The notes under the pieces are model-generated. The model searched no databases. It was not told where the DNA came from and saw nothing but the letters and a program-made list of their open reading frames with translations. DNA of 23,177 bases, taken from the NCBI GenBank assembly GCA_045532055.1, contig JAZSFF010000051.1:1-23177 (forward strand), in the 5' to 3' direction. The DNA is from SIG440 sp045532055. Lineage in GTDB: Bacteria; Bacillota; Clostridia; Monoglobales; Monoglobaceae. The first letter of the stretch is position 1; every line of letters starts with the position of its first letter. Positions 1 to 7,376 of the stretch are shown here, in pieces. The translations under genes and the position numbers were made by a program.

Positions 1-430
1 GTCTTCCTAAGACCGCTTGGCCTCCGACTTCATATCCACCCGCATCTAAATAAGAACTAATATCCTCTGAATCGCCGTCAGTAGATCTGACATTTACCTC
101 AAATGTATATGTGAACTTTGAAGGAAGTCCCATCGAAGAAAAGTCATACCACATTGCAGCACCAGCGTCCTTCCCTACAGCATATGTACCTCTGCAGAGT
201 TCAACATAACCCTCTTCTGTAACACGATATATACCGCCGCTATAATCACTGCCCCCATGTCGGCCTGTAATATTCCAACCTTCAGGCTTCCAATCAGCAC
301 CTGCTCCGTCAGGACGTGTGAAGTCCTCTTCAAAAATTACAACAGACGTACCCGCTGCACTTGTGTTAAGCACAAACAATGCCGAAAGCATAACTACCGT
401 CAAAACCAAACAAACTAATTTTTTTGCCAT
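1..430 (-). CDS. Secreted protein, N-terminal part only (runs off the left edge)
   Basis: An open frame of 143 codons starts at ATG 430-428 and reaches the window edge with no stop. A GGGAGG ribosome binding site lies about 9 bases upstream of the ATG. The protein begins with a textbook signal peptide: MAKK, then a hydrophobic stretch (LVCLVLTVVMLSALFVL), then a likely signal-peptidase site near NTSAAG. The mature part starts with an acidic, aromatic 'FEEDFTRPDGAG..W..EGW' segment of the kind found at the start of LamG/concanavalin-like beta-sandwich modules in secreted carbohydrate-active proteins. A related 'YYFEDDFAGG' segment occurs in the giant secreted protein at 14095-20343. The C-terminal part is outside the window, so any enzymatic function is unknown. 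It is transcribed away from the 763 gene and has its own promoter at 501-529. Confidence 0.85.
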   Translation of the reverse strand, partial: MAKKLVCLVLTVVMLSALFVLNTSAAGTSVVIFEEDFTRPDGAGADWKPEGWNITGRHGGSDYSGGIYRVTEEGYVELCRGTYAVGKDAGAAMWYDFSSMGLPSKFTYTFEVNVRSTDGDSEDISSYLDAGGYEVGGQAVLGR

Positions 431-500
431 TTTCTTATTCCTCCCAAATTTTGTGTAGTTTGATATATTTAAGATTTAATAATTTACACCTATTTATGTT

Positions 501-529
501 ATAATACCAAAAAACCACCAATCTGTCTA
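501..529 (-). promoter_or_regulatory. Sigma-A-type promoter of the secreted-protein gene at 1-430
   Basis: On the minus strand the -35 box TAGACA (524-529) and the -10 box TATTAT (501-506) are separated by 17 bases. They lie about 70 bases upstream of the start codon. Each box differs from consensus at one position. Confidence 0.6.
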
Positions 530-533
530 CTTC

Positions 534-567
534 TTTTAGGACAAGTTTTTTTTACCATGTCCTAAAA
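534..567. promoter_or_regulatory. Perfect 10-bp dyad, candidate regulator site
   Basis: TTTTAGGACA (534-543) and its exact reverse complement TGTCCTAAAA (558-567) are separated by 14 bases rich in T. The dyad begins four bases upstream of the -35 box of the secreted-protein promoter, where an activator usually binds. An imperfect extra copy of the half-site, TTTTAGACA, occurs at 587-595. The regulator is not identifiable from the sequence. The T-run lies in the loop and not after the stem, so it does not look like a terminator. Confidence 0.5.
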
Positions 568-645
568 GGATAATTTTTGCTCGCTTTTTTAGACATTTTT
601 CTTAATAATTTTTTTGTGAGAACCTTACAATAGATTGCGGTTTAA

Positions 646-675
646 TTGACACAACTTGGTCATTGTTGCTTTAAA
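646..675 (+). promoter_or_regulatory. Possible promoter of the small membrane protein gene at 763
   Basis: A perfect -35 box TTGACA (646-651) is followed after 18 bases by a weak -10 box TTTAAA (670-675). The distance to the start codon is about 90 bases. The weak -10 leaves this uncertain. Confidence 0.4.
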
Positions 676-762
676 CCTTAATATTTAGAATGCATGTCCT
701 TATGTACCAAAAATCACCAGTCCAAGTTTTTTGGCATATAATTACATGGGAGGTGAAAATGA

Positions 763-1167
763 ATGTCTAATCTGAATTGTAACTGCAGACCCAACTGCAC
801 AGGCATAGCTTTTATTGCCAGTGTAATCATTGGTATAATCGCGGCATTTCTTACCATAACCGCAGTTATAACCCTGACACCCGCTTTCTTGTGGGTTCTT
901 TTGGGTGTCGCTGTTGTATATCTTGCAATAGCTCTGGGTGCATCTATACTGAGTGGCAGAACAGCACGCAGTTGTGTTTGTTCGGGATTATCCGCCTTTC
1001 TTACAGGCATCTTAGGAACAATACTCACATCTGTAATTCTTCTTGGTATAACATTTGCTGCAACCAGTGTAATCGGCGCCATCATAACAGGAGCATTGTT
1101 CTTCTTCTTTTCGCTGATAGTAACATCGGCTGTATGCCTTATAAGATGTTTGACAAACTGTGATTAA
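763..1167 (+). CDS. Small four-helix membrane protein with cysteine-rich ends
   Basis: This is a 134-residue protein starting at ATG 763, with GGGAGGTG ending 7 bases upstream. It has four hydrophobic segments at about residues 14-36, 40-62, 75-98 and 100-125, broken only by a short polar loop (SGRTARSC) near residue 68. The N-terminus carries a Cys cluster (CNCRPNC, residues 6-12) and the C-terminus another (CLIRCLTNC). I do not recognise the family. The composition indicates an integral membrane protein; the paired Cys clusters could form disulfides or bind metal, which is inference. It is a single-gene unit on the opposite strand to its neighbours. Out-of-frame and antisense ORFs here are shadows: only this frame combines a good ribosome binding site with a coherent hydrophobic pattern. 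Confidence 0.8.
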   Translation: MSNLNCNCRPNCTGIAFIASVIIGIIAAFLTITAVITLTPAFLWVLLGVAVVYLAIALGASILSGRTARSCVCSGLSAFLTGILGTILTSVILLGITFAATSVIGAIITGALFFFFSLIVTSAVCLIRCLTNCD

Positions 1168-1183
1168 GCTTTAATCCGGCAGT

Positions 1184-1217
1184 AAAAAACACCCCAAAGC
1201 TGATAGCTTTGGGGTGT
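1184..1217 (-). terminator. Rho-independent terminator of the aryl-acid operon
   Basis: A perfect 12-bp stem, ACACCCCAAAGC (1189-1200) with GCTTTGGGGTGT (1206-1217), has a 5-base loop. On the minus strand it is followed by a T-run (A-run at 1184-1189 on the plus strand). It lies just after the stop of the ACT-domain gene. It may also stop plus-strand readthrough from the 763 gene, though there is no good T-run in that direction. Confidence 0.85.
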
Positions 1218-1230
1218 AAATATGTTTGAT

Positions 1231-1653
1231 TTAAATTTCATCAGGTCCTGCGAGGGCTATACCGTTTTGTGAAAGAACTCTTTCTACCGCCGCCTCGTCG
1301 TCAGCTTTAAGCACCATAAGTGCCTTGCCTTCGGTTCTTCCCAAGAATGCATACATATACTCAATGCCGATACCTGCATCAGTCACGATTTTCAAAACTT
1401 TTGCAAGTCCGCCAGAGCGGTCATCAATGTAAACGGCTATAACCTCTGTCGTCTTTGAAATCACTCCCATACCCTTGAGGACAAGCTTTGCCTTGTCGGG
1501 ATTGTCAACAATAATACGAAGAATGCCAAAATCTGTGGTGTCAGCTATTGAAAGGGCACTTATATTTATGTCATTTTCACCAAGGGCATCAATTATTGAC
1601 TGAAGTCTGCCAACTTTGTTTTCAACAAAAATTGAAAGTTGTTTAATAAACAT
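1231..1653 (-). CDS. Tandem ACT-domain protein
   Basis: A 140-residue protein made of two ACT-like modules. The first (residues 1-68) starts MFIKQLSIFVENKVGRL, the typical ACT opening beta strand plus the 'xGRLxxI' turn where amino acids bind. The second (about 69-140) contains 'VIAVYIDDRSGGLAKV', the same motif again. ACT domains are small ligand-binding modules, most often for amino acids. Stand-alone tandem ACT proteins of this kind are often found next to phenylacetate-CoA ligase and indolepyruvate:ferredoxin oxidoreductase genes, as here. It is the last gene of the operon, 15 bases after paaK, with a G-rich ribosome binding site. It probably senses an aromatic amino acid or aryl acid and modulates an enzyme of the pathway; that role is inference. 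No catalytic domain is present. Confidence 0.85.
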   Translation of the reverse strand: MFIKQLSIFVENKVGRLQSIIDALGENDINISALSIADTTDFGILRIIVDNPDKAKLVLKGMGVISKTTEVIAVYIDDRSGGLAKVLKIVTDAGIGIEYMYAFLGRTEGKALMVLKADDEAAVERVLSQNGIALAGPDEI

Positions 1654-1668
1654 AGAATTTCCCCCTTT

Positions 1669-2973
1669 TTATTTAAGCTTACGCTTGTCGATTACACGTT
1701 TTGCCTTGCCTTCGCTGCGTTCAATGGACTTTGGATTAACCAGATTTACCTTGGGGCCAATGCCCAGTGTACTTCTGAGGCTGTCAGCAATCTGTTTTTC
1801 AACCTTTTGAATAGCTTTGATGCCGTCCGAGAAGAGTTCTTCACTCATCTCAACGTTCACCTGGAAAGTATCTGTGTTATTTTCTCTGTCTACTATAATC
1901 TGGTAGTTTGGAGTGATATCACCACCGATTTTGAGGAGAACTTCTTCAATCTGTGACGGGAAAACATTTACACCGCGAATAATGAGCATATCGTCTGTTC
2001 TGCCCTGAGGTTTGTTCATTCTCACGTGGGTTCTTCCGCATTTACAGGGCTCATAATTAAGAGAACATATATCCCTTGTACGATATCTGATAAGAGGAAA
2101 ACCCTCCTTGGTAATTGTAGTAAATACCAATTCTCCCCATTCACCCTCAGGAAGAACTTCTCCGGTATCGGGGTCTATAATTTCAGGGATAAAGTTATCC
2201 TCACAAACATGCATTCCGCACTGATATTCACATTCATATGACACACCCGGACCCATAATTTCAGAAAGTCCGTATATATCATACGCTTTCAGTCCAAGTT
2301 TTTCCTCAATCTGAACACGCATTTCCTCTGTCCATGGTTCTGCGCCAAATATACCGGCTTTAAGCTTAAGTTGGTCCTTAACGCCCATTTCTTCAATCAC
2401 TTCACCAAGATACATTGCATAAGAAGGTGTGCAACAAAGAACAGTGGAGCCAAAGTCAATCATTGTCTGAATTTGTCTTTGGGTATTACCGGCAGAAATA
2501 GGTATTGCTGTAGCTCCAATTCTTACCGCACCGTCATGGGCACCAAACCCACCGGTAAAAAGACCTAAGCCATAGCCTACATGAACAAATGAATTTTCAT
2601 CAGCACCAACTGCAATAAGCATTCTTGCAAAGCAGTCCGCCCACATTTCCAAATCATTGTCTGTATAACCTACGACAATTTGCTTTCCTGTTGTGCCTGA
2701 TGACGCATGGACACGCCTGATGTCAGACATAGGAACAGCAAACAGTCCGTAGGGATAATAGTCCCTCAAATCCTGCTTGTAGGAAAAAGGAAGTTTATGC
2801 AAATCCTCAACACCCTTAATATCCTCAGGTTTGAGACCTGCCTCGTCCATTCTCTTCCTAAAAAGTTCAACCGATTTATACATTCTTTCAACTTGCCACT
2901 TGAGTTTTTTGCCCTGATCTTCTCTGATCTCCTCACGTGGCATCAATTCATATTCCGGTTGCCATACTGCCAT
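1669..2973 (-). CDS. paaK: Phenylacetate-CoA ligase (aryl-acid:CoA ligase, AMP-forming)
   Basis: An adenylate-forming ligase of the PaaK family, 434 residues with the start at ATG 2973, which has GAGGTG 7 bases upstream; a longer frame back to 3009 would overlap iorB and lacks a site. It activates phenylacetate or a related aryl acid with ATP and CoA to the aryl-acetyl-CoA. Visible motifs are the P-loop-like HASSGTTGKQ near residue 90, YGLSEIMGPG near 235, RYRTRDI near 300, the hinge region RTDDMLIIRGVNVFPSQIEE near 325, and the C-terminal ERSEGKAKRVIDKRK holding the conserved lysine region. Length matches the family. It lies 13 bases after iorB, so the two are surely co-transcribed. The true substrate (phenylacetate, 4-hydroxyphenylacetate or indoleacetate) cannot be read from the sequence. 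Confidence 0.92.
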   Translation of the reverse strand: MAVWQPEYELMPREEIREDQGKKLKWQVERMYKSVELFRKRMDEAGLKPEDIKGVEDLHKLPFSYKQDLRDYYPYGLFAVPMSDIRRVHASSGTTGKQIVVGYTDNDLEMWADCFARMLIAVGADENSFVHVGYGLGLFTGGFGAHDGAVRIGATAIPISAGNTQRQIQTMIDFGSTVLCCTPSYAMYLGEVIEEMGVKDQLKLKAGIFGAEPWTEEMRVQIEEKLGLKAYDIYGLSEIMGPGVSYECEYQCGMHVCEDNFIPEIIDPDTGEVLPEGEWGELVFTTITKEGFPLIRYRTRDICSLNYEPCKCGRTHVRMNKPQGRTDDMLIIRGVNVFPSQIEEVLLKIGGDITPNYQIIVDRENNTDTFQVNVEMSEELFSDGIKAIQKVEKQIADSLRSTLGIGPKVNLVNPKSIERSEGKAKRVIDKRKLK

Positions 2974-2986
2974 TTCTATCACCTCA

Positions 2987-3553
2987 TTATAAGTTATATC
3001 CCAAGTCAAAAGCCTTAAGGTTTACTTCCAAAAACTTTTCAGGGACAGTTGACTTTATTGTTTCAATCCACTTTTCATAAGGGATCTCCGTTGTTTTTGC
3101 CATAACACCGATAAGAACAACATTTACCGCTTTTATATTGCCCGCCTCTTTTGCAAGGCTCAATGCCTCAACAACCGTTGTATCACAAGCCTTTGACAGT
3201 TTTTCTGCAATATTTTCAGGATACTCTGCCATTCCTGTAATAACAGGCATAGGGTCAATCTGCTGATTGTTTACAATCATTTTTCCGCCTTTTTTAAGGT
3301 AAGGAAGTGCTCTGTATGCCTCAAGAAGTTCAAATGCAAGGATAATATCAGCCTCGCCTCTGTCAACGATAGGTGAATATACCTTATCGCCGTACTTAAC
3401 GTAAGTAACAACGCTTCCGCCGCGCTGACTCATTCCATGGACTTCTGAAACCTTTACATCATAACCCTCGTTAATTACCGTATTTCCTAAAATCCTGCTT
3501 GCAAGGAGTGTTCCCTGACCGCCAACACCAACAATCATTATGTTCTTTGTCAT
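2987..3553 (-). CDS. iorB: Indolepyruvate:ferredoxin oxidoreductase, beta subunit
   Basis: A 188-residue protein with the gamma-type domain of 2-oxoacid:ferredoxin oxidoreductases. It opens MTKNIMIVGVGGQGTLLASR, the glycine-rich signature of that domain, and continues with 'HGMSQRGGSV', typical of IorB. With IorA it catalyses the CoA- and ferredoxin-dependent interconversion of arylpyruvates with aryl-acetyl-CoA and CO2. The start codon follows the iorA stop with a single base between (TGA-T-ATG), and its AGGAGGAG ribosome binding site lies inside the end of iorA, so translation is likely coupled. It has no iron-sulfur motif of its own; the clusters are in IorA. Confidence 0.95.
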   Translation of the reverse strand: MTKNIMIVGVGGQGTLLASRILGNTVINEGYDVKVSEVHGMSQRGGSVVTYVKYGDKVYSPIVDRGEADIILAFELLEAYRALPYLKKGGKMIVNNQQIDPMPVITGMAEYPENIAEKLSKACDTTVVEALSLAKEAGNIKAVNVVLIGVMAKTTEIPYEKWIETIKSTVPEKFLEVNLKAFDLGYNL

Positions 3554-3554
3554 A

Positions 3555-5291
3555 TCAGTTCTCCTCCTTTTCTATTGCCCCAAATGGACAAACGTTTATA
3601 CACAGGCCACAGCCATTGCACTGAGTATTGTCTATCACTACCTTGCCGTCTTTAAGAGTAATCGCGGGACAGCCCAGTTTCATGCACATTTTGCAGTTTT
3701 TGCAGGCATCGGTAATTTTGCAATGACCTGTATACTTAACTGTTTTAAGAAGTGCGCATGGTCTTTGTGCAATAACAACCGATGGTTCCTCCACCGCAAC
3801 CTCTGTTTTTACAACTTCTTCAAACTTCTTGATATCAAATGGGTCACAAACAGTAACTCGGTCAATACCAACAGCCTTACAAAGAGCAATAAGATCAACC
3901 TGCTTTGTTGCTTCACCGCGGATTGTTCGTCCTGTAGTGGGGTTTTCCTGGTGCCCCGTCATGCCTGTTATTGAGTTGTCAAGAATTATAACTGTGTTGT
4001 TGCCCTTATTATAAACAATGTCAACAAGTCCTGTAATTCCTGAATGCATAAATGTTGAATCACCAATTACAGAAACCAATTTTTTGTTAAATTCTGCCCC
4101 CTGAGCCTTTGCCATACCATGAGCCGCGCTTACCGACGCTCCCATACATATTGTTGTATCAACAGACTGAAGCGGTGGTGTTGCACCAAGGGTATAACAG
4201 CCAATATCTCCTGATACAATAAGACCCAGTTTTTTAAGCACATAGAATGTACCTCTGTGTGGACATCCGGCACACATAACAGGAGGTCTCACAGGAATAG
4301 CTTCCTTAACCTCTGCAACCTCTGTATCAGCAGTTCCAAGAACAGCCTTTCTTATCATAGATGGTGTATATTCACCCAAAAGTGTAAAGAGTTCTTTGCC
4401 ACAAACATTGACACCAAGAGCTTTGCAATGGTCTTCAATCACCGGGTCAAGTTCTTCAACAACAAAAACCTTGTCATAGTTCTTTGCAAAGTCAATAATC
4501 TTCTGTTTTGGCAAAGGATAAACCATGCCGAGTTTCAAAAAGTCTGCCTTGTCACCAAGAGCCTCCTTAGCGTAAGCATAAGCAATGCCCGCAGTAATGA
4601 TACCAATTTTTGAACCATTTTTCTCTATAGTGTTAAGTTCGGTTGTTTCTGAAAATTCTGTGAGGTCAGCAATTCTTTTTTCAACATCAACATGACGCTT
4701 GATAGCATTGCCCGGCATCATAACATATTTTGCAGGATTCTTTTCATAATCTTTTACAGGAATATTTTCTCGTTCTTCCAGTTCAACAAGACTCTGTGAA
4801 TGTGAAACTCTTGTGGAAAGACGAATAAATGCCGGAGTATCAAATTCTTCGGAAAGCCGAAAAGCAAGCTTTGTATATTCCTTACATTCAGAAGAATCAG
4901 ATGGCTCAAGCATCATTATTTTTGACGCCTTTGCATAATGCCTTGAATCCTGCTCGTTCTGTGAAGAATGCATGCCGGGGTCGTCCGCAACGCACAATAC
5001 AAGACCGCCGTTTACACCTGTATAGCTTACTGTAAACACGGGGTCTGCCATAACATTAAGTCCCACGTGTTTCATGCAGCTCATAGCTCTGGCACCTGCA
5101 ATTGACGCACCTATGGCAACCTCAGCCGCAACTTTTTCGTTGGGTGACCATTCTGCATATATTTCTTCAAATTTAACAATTTCTTCGGTTATTTCTGTAC
5201 TTGGTGTACCAGGGTATGAAGCAACCACATTTACCCCTGCCTCGTATGCACCCCGTGCCACTGCAGCATTACCGATCAATAACTTCTTCAT
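3555..5291 (-). CDS. iorA: Indolepyruvate:ferredoxin oxidoreductase, alpha subunit
   Basis: A 578-residue IorA of normal length. The N-terminal pyrimidine-binding-type domain starts MKKLLIGNAAVARGAYEAG and includes YPGTPSTEI near residue 27. The thiamine diphosphate-binding half shows GDIGCYTLG near residue 360, GDSTFMHSG near 410 and LDNSITGMTGHQ near 434. The C-terminus has two ferredoxin-like clusters: a CxxCxxC-type motif near 530-540 (CKNCKMCMKLGCP) and CNGCGLCINVCP near 556-567, consistent with two [4Fe-4S] centres. The enzyme acts in the cytoplasm of anaerobes on indolepyruvate, phenylpyruvate and 4-hydroxyphenylpyruvate, and is reversible with reduced ferredoxin. AAAGGAA lies upstream of the ATG. 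Nothing in the frame suggests damage. Confidence 0.96.
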   Translation of the reverse strand: MKKLLIGNAAVARGAYEAGVNVVASYPGTPSTEITEEIVKFEEIYAEWSPNEKVAAEVAIGASIAGARAMSCMKHVGLNVMADPVFTVSYTGVNGGLVLCVADDPGMHSSQNEQDSRHYAKASKIMMLEPSDSSECKEYTKLAFRLSEEFDTPAFIRLSTRVSHSQSLVELEERENIPVKDYEKNPAKYVMMPGNAIKRHVDVEKRIADLTEFSETTELNTIEKNGSKIGIITAGIAYAYAKEALGDKADFLKLGMVYPLPKQKIIDFAKNYDKVFVVEELDPVIEDHCKALGVNVCGKELFTLLGEYTPSMIRKAVLGTADTEVAEVKEAIPVRPPVMCAGCPHRGTFYVLKKLGLIVSGDIGCYTLGATPPLQSVDTTICMGASVSAAHGMAKAQGAEFNKKLVSVIGDSTFMHSGITGLVDIVYNKGNNTVIILDNSITGMTGHQENPTTGRTIRGEATKQVDLIALCKAVGIDRVTVCDPFDIKKFEEVVKTEVAVEEPSVVIAQRPCALLKTVKYTGHCKITDACKNCKMCMKLGCPAITLKDGKVVIDNTQCNGCGLCINVCPFGAIEKEEN

Positions 5292-5323
5292 GGTATATGT
5301 ATTCCTTTCAAAAAAATTTACAA

Positions 5324-6961
5324 CTACTTTATCTCATTTTGCTGTGCAACAACGCTGTCACCGCAGTAAATTTGTCTTAGTTTAGGTTTTTCGATTTTAC
5401 CCGTTGGGTTTCTTGGAACATCTGCAAAAATAACCTTGTGAGGTCTTTTGTATCTGGGAAGTTCCATGCAGAAATCATTGATTTCCTCTTCTGTTGCATC
5501 CATACCATCCTTGATTTGAATAATAGCAGTTGCAATCTCGCCAAGTCTGGCATCAGGCAAGCCAATAACAGCAACATCGTTTATTTTATCGTATTTTCTC
5601 AAGAAATCTTCAATCTGCACCGGATAAATATTTTCTCCGCCTGAGATAATAACATCCTTCTTGCGGTCAACCAGATATATAAATCCATCCTTGTCCTCAG
5701 ACGCCATATCACCCGTGAAAAGCCATCCGTCTTTCAGCACCTCAGCGGTTGCCTTTTCGTCTTTATAGTACGCAGTCATCACGCCTGGACCTTTTACAGC
5801 AAGTTCTCCCACACCGCCTTTTTCAACGGTTTTTCCAGTCTCGTCCACAATCTTTACTTCCCAGCCAAAGCCTGCCTTTCCTATGGCACCAACCTTATGC
5901 TCGTTTTCAACACCAAGGTGTACGCATCCCGGTCCTATTGACTCGGAGAGTCCGTAATTTGTATCATATGCATGGTTGGGGAAGTATTTCTTCCAACGCT
6001 TTATAAGACTTGGGGGTACAGGCTGCGCACCTATGTGCATAAGCCGCCATTGACTGAGATTATAATCTTCAAGATTGATATCTCCTCTTTCAACTGCGTC
6101 AAGGATATCCTGTGCCCACGGAACCAGCAACCATACTATTGAACACTGCTCTTCTGAAACTGCTTTAAGAATCCATTCAGGCTTTATGCCTTTGAGAATA
6201 ACCGCCTTGCCGCCAACCAAAAAGCTCCCAAACCAGTGCATTTTTGCTCCGGTATGATAAAGCGGCGGAATACACAAAAACACATCTTCTTTTGTTTGTG
6301 AATGATGGTTTTGTTCTGTCATAGCGGCATGAACAAGACTTCTGTGCTTATGTATAATCGCCTTGGGGAAACCCGTTGTTCCGGACGAAAAATAAATCGC
6401 ACCGTCATCATCATCGGTCAATTTTATCTGTGGGTTTTTGGATGATGCATAAGCCATCAAGTTATCATAGCTCTCTGCAAAAGTTGGACAATCCTCTCCG
6501 TGATAAAGCCACATTTTAACCTTTTTCACTCTGGAACAAATCTGCTCTACACGTCCCGTAAATTCAGGACCAAATATAAGAACATCTGCATCTGCAAGTT
6601 CCAGACAGTATTTGATTTCATCCGATGCATAACGATAGTTGAGTGGTACCGCCAATGCACCTGTCTTAAGAGCACCAAAATAAATCGGCAGCCATTCAAT
6701 GCAATTCATAAGCAAAATTGCAACCTTGTCGCCTTTTTTGATTCCTCTGGACAGCAAAAAATTGGCAAATCTGTTGGCACGTTTGTTAAACTCGCTCCAT
6801 GTTATCTCTTTTCTGTATGCCTCGTTGGGATTTGCCTCGATAAGTGAATACTCACGCCATGTCATTCTGGACTGATTTTCATTAGTTGGATTTATCTCAA
6901 TAAGACTCACATCATTTGGATAAAAATCCGCATTCTTTTGTAAAATTTCTGTAATCGGCAT
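5324..6961 (-). CDS. AMP-forming acyl-CoA synthetase (acyl/aryl-acid:CoA ligase)
   Basis: A 545-residue ANL-superfamily ligase, first gene of the operon after the T-box leader. The start at ATG 6961 has AGAGGTG 5 bases upstream. Motifs in order are YFSSGTTGFPKAIIHKH (ATP-binding loop) near residue 190, YGLSESIGPG near 335, GWLFTGDMA near 415, DRKKDVIISGGENIYP near 432 (hinge), and RNPTGKIEKPK near 525, which contains the catalytic lysine. By sequence style it is nearest to medium/long-chain fatty-acyl-CoA synthases, but its position with iorAB and paaK points to an aryl or branched short-chain acid. The operon therefore encodes two CoA ligases of different families; they may serve different acids or different directions of the pathway. 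An odd point is an insertion near residues 30-50, where two similar 'TWREYSL.EANP' / 'TWSEFNKRANR' segments follow one another. Confidence 0.9.
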   Translation of the reverse strand: MPITEILQKNADFYPNDVSLIEINPTNENQSRMTWREYSLIEANPNEAYRKEITWSEFNKRANRFANFLLSRGIKKGDKVAILLMNCIEWLPIYFGALKTGALAVPLNYRYASDEIKYCLELADADVLIFGPEFTGRVEQICSRVKKVKMWLYHGEDCPTFAESYDNLMAYASSKNPQIKLTDDDDGAIYFSSGTTGFPKAIIHKHRSLVHAAMTEQNHHSQTKEDVFLCIPPLYHTGAKMHWFGSFLVGGKAVILKGIKPEWILKAVSEEQCSIVWLLVPWAQDILDAVERGDINLEDYNLSQWRLMHIGAQPVPPSLIKRWKKYFPNHAYDTNYGLSESIGPGCVHLGVENEHKVGAIGKAGFGWEVKIVDETGKTVEKGGVGELAVKGPGVMTAYYKDEKATAEVLKDGWLFTGDMASEDKDGFIYLVDRKKDVIISGGENIYPVQIEDFLRKYDKINDVAVIGLPDARLGEIATAIIQIKDGMDATEEEINDFCMELPRYKRPHKVIFADVPRNPTGKIEKPKLRQIYCGDSVVAQQNEIK

Positions 6962-7033
6962 AATGCACCTCTATTTCTCACGGTGTACACCGTGTAATAA
7001 TCAATTTTAGTTTCTGTTTCTGGGCAAAGGTAC

Positions 7034-7312
7034 AAAAAAACTCGCCCTCTAAATTTTGTCAGAGGACGAGAAATTCCCGTGGTACCACCTCAGTTCACCA
7101 AAGCTTTGCAACTCTGGCCTTATCAGGTATCAACAAATACCCTTGTTCTATAACGGGAACTCCCGTTGCATCCTACTGGTTTCCTTTCGGTGCACAGCTC
7201 ACAGAATGTATTCAGATAAGCCCTCATCATTGTCTCGCAGCAACCGACAACTCTCTCCAGACTAATGCAAACCCTACTCGTTTCTGCTCAAACGCCTTTT
7301 ATTTATTATGGT
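7034..7312 (-). promoter_or_regulatory. T-box riboswitch leader, predicted tRNA-Tyr specificity (UAC specifier)
   Basis: Read on the minus strand, the leader has stem I with AGTA near 7280, the distal GAGAGA/CTGCGAGA elements near 7255-7225, and a specifier loop GAA-TAC-A closed by the helix CAGAA/TTCTG. The specifier UAC is at 7208-7210. The T-box proper is at 7077-7091 (GAGGTGGTACCACGG), with bulge UGGU, whose last base pairs with a discriminator A. The antiterminator (GAGG/CCUC and ACG/CGU) uses the same bases as the 5' arm of the terminator. The terminator is CTCGTCCTCT / AGAGGGCGAG (7041-7070) plus a T-run at 7034-7040. Family knowledge: uncharged cognate tRNA stabilises the antiterminator and turns the operon on. 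tRNA-Tyr carries A73, in agreement with UGGU; tRNA-Trp (G73) would not fit. Confidence 0.9.
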
Positions 7313-7318
7313 TATTTC

Positions 7319-7347
7319 ATTTTAACAGATTAAAACATTAAAGTCAA
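7319..7347 (-). promoter_or_regulatory. Promoter of the T-box/aryl-acid operon
   Basis: On the minus strand TTGACT (-35, 7342-7347) and TAAAAT (-10, 7319-7324) are separated by exactly 17 bases. Transcription should start near 7312, just before stem I of the T-box. It begins only about 30 bases after the stop codon of the upstream gene. Confidence 0.8.
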
Positions 7348-7376
7348 GATATTTTGCAATCATTTATCAAAAAAAG

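Noticed and set aside
714..1085. Minus-strand 123-codon frame opposite the small membrane protein
   Set aside because: It is antisense to a frame with a good ribosome binding site and clear membrane segments; it has none of its own.
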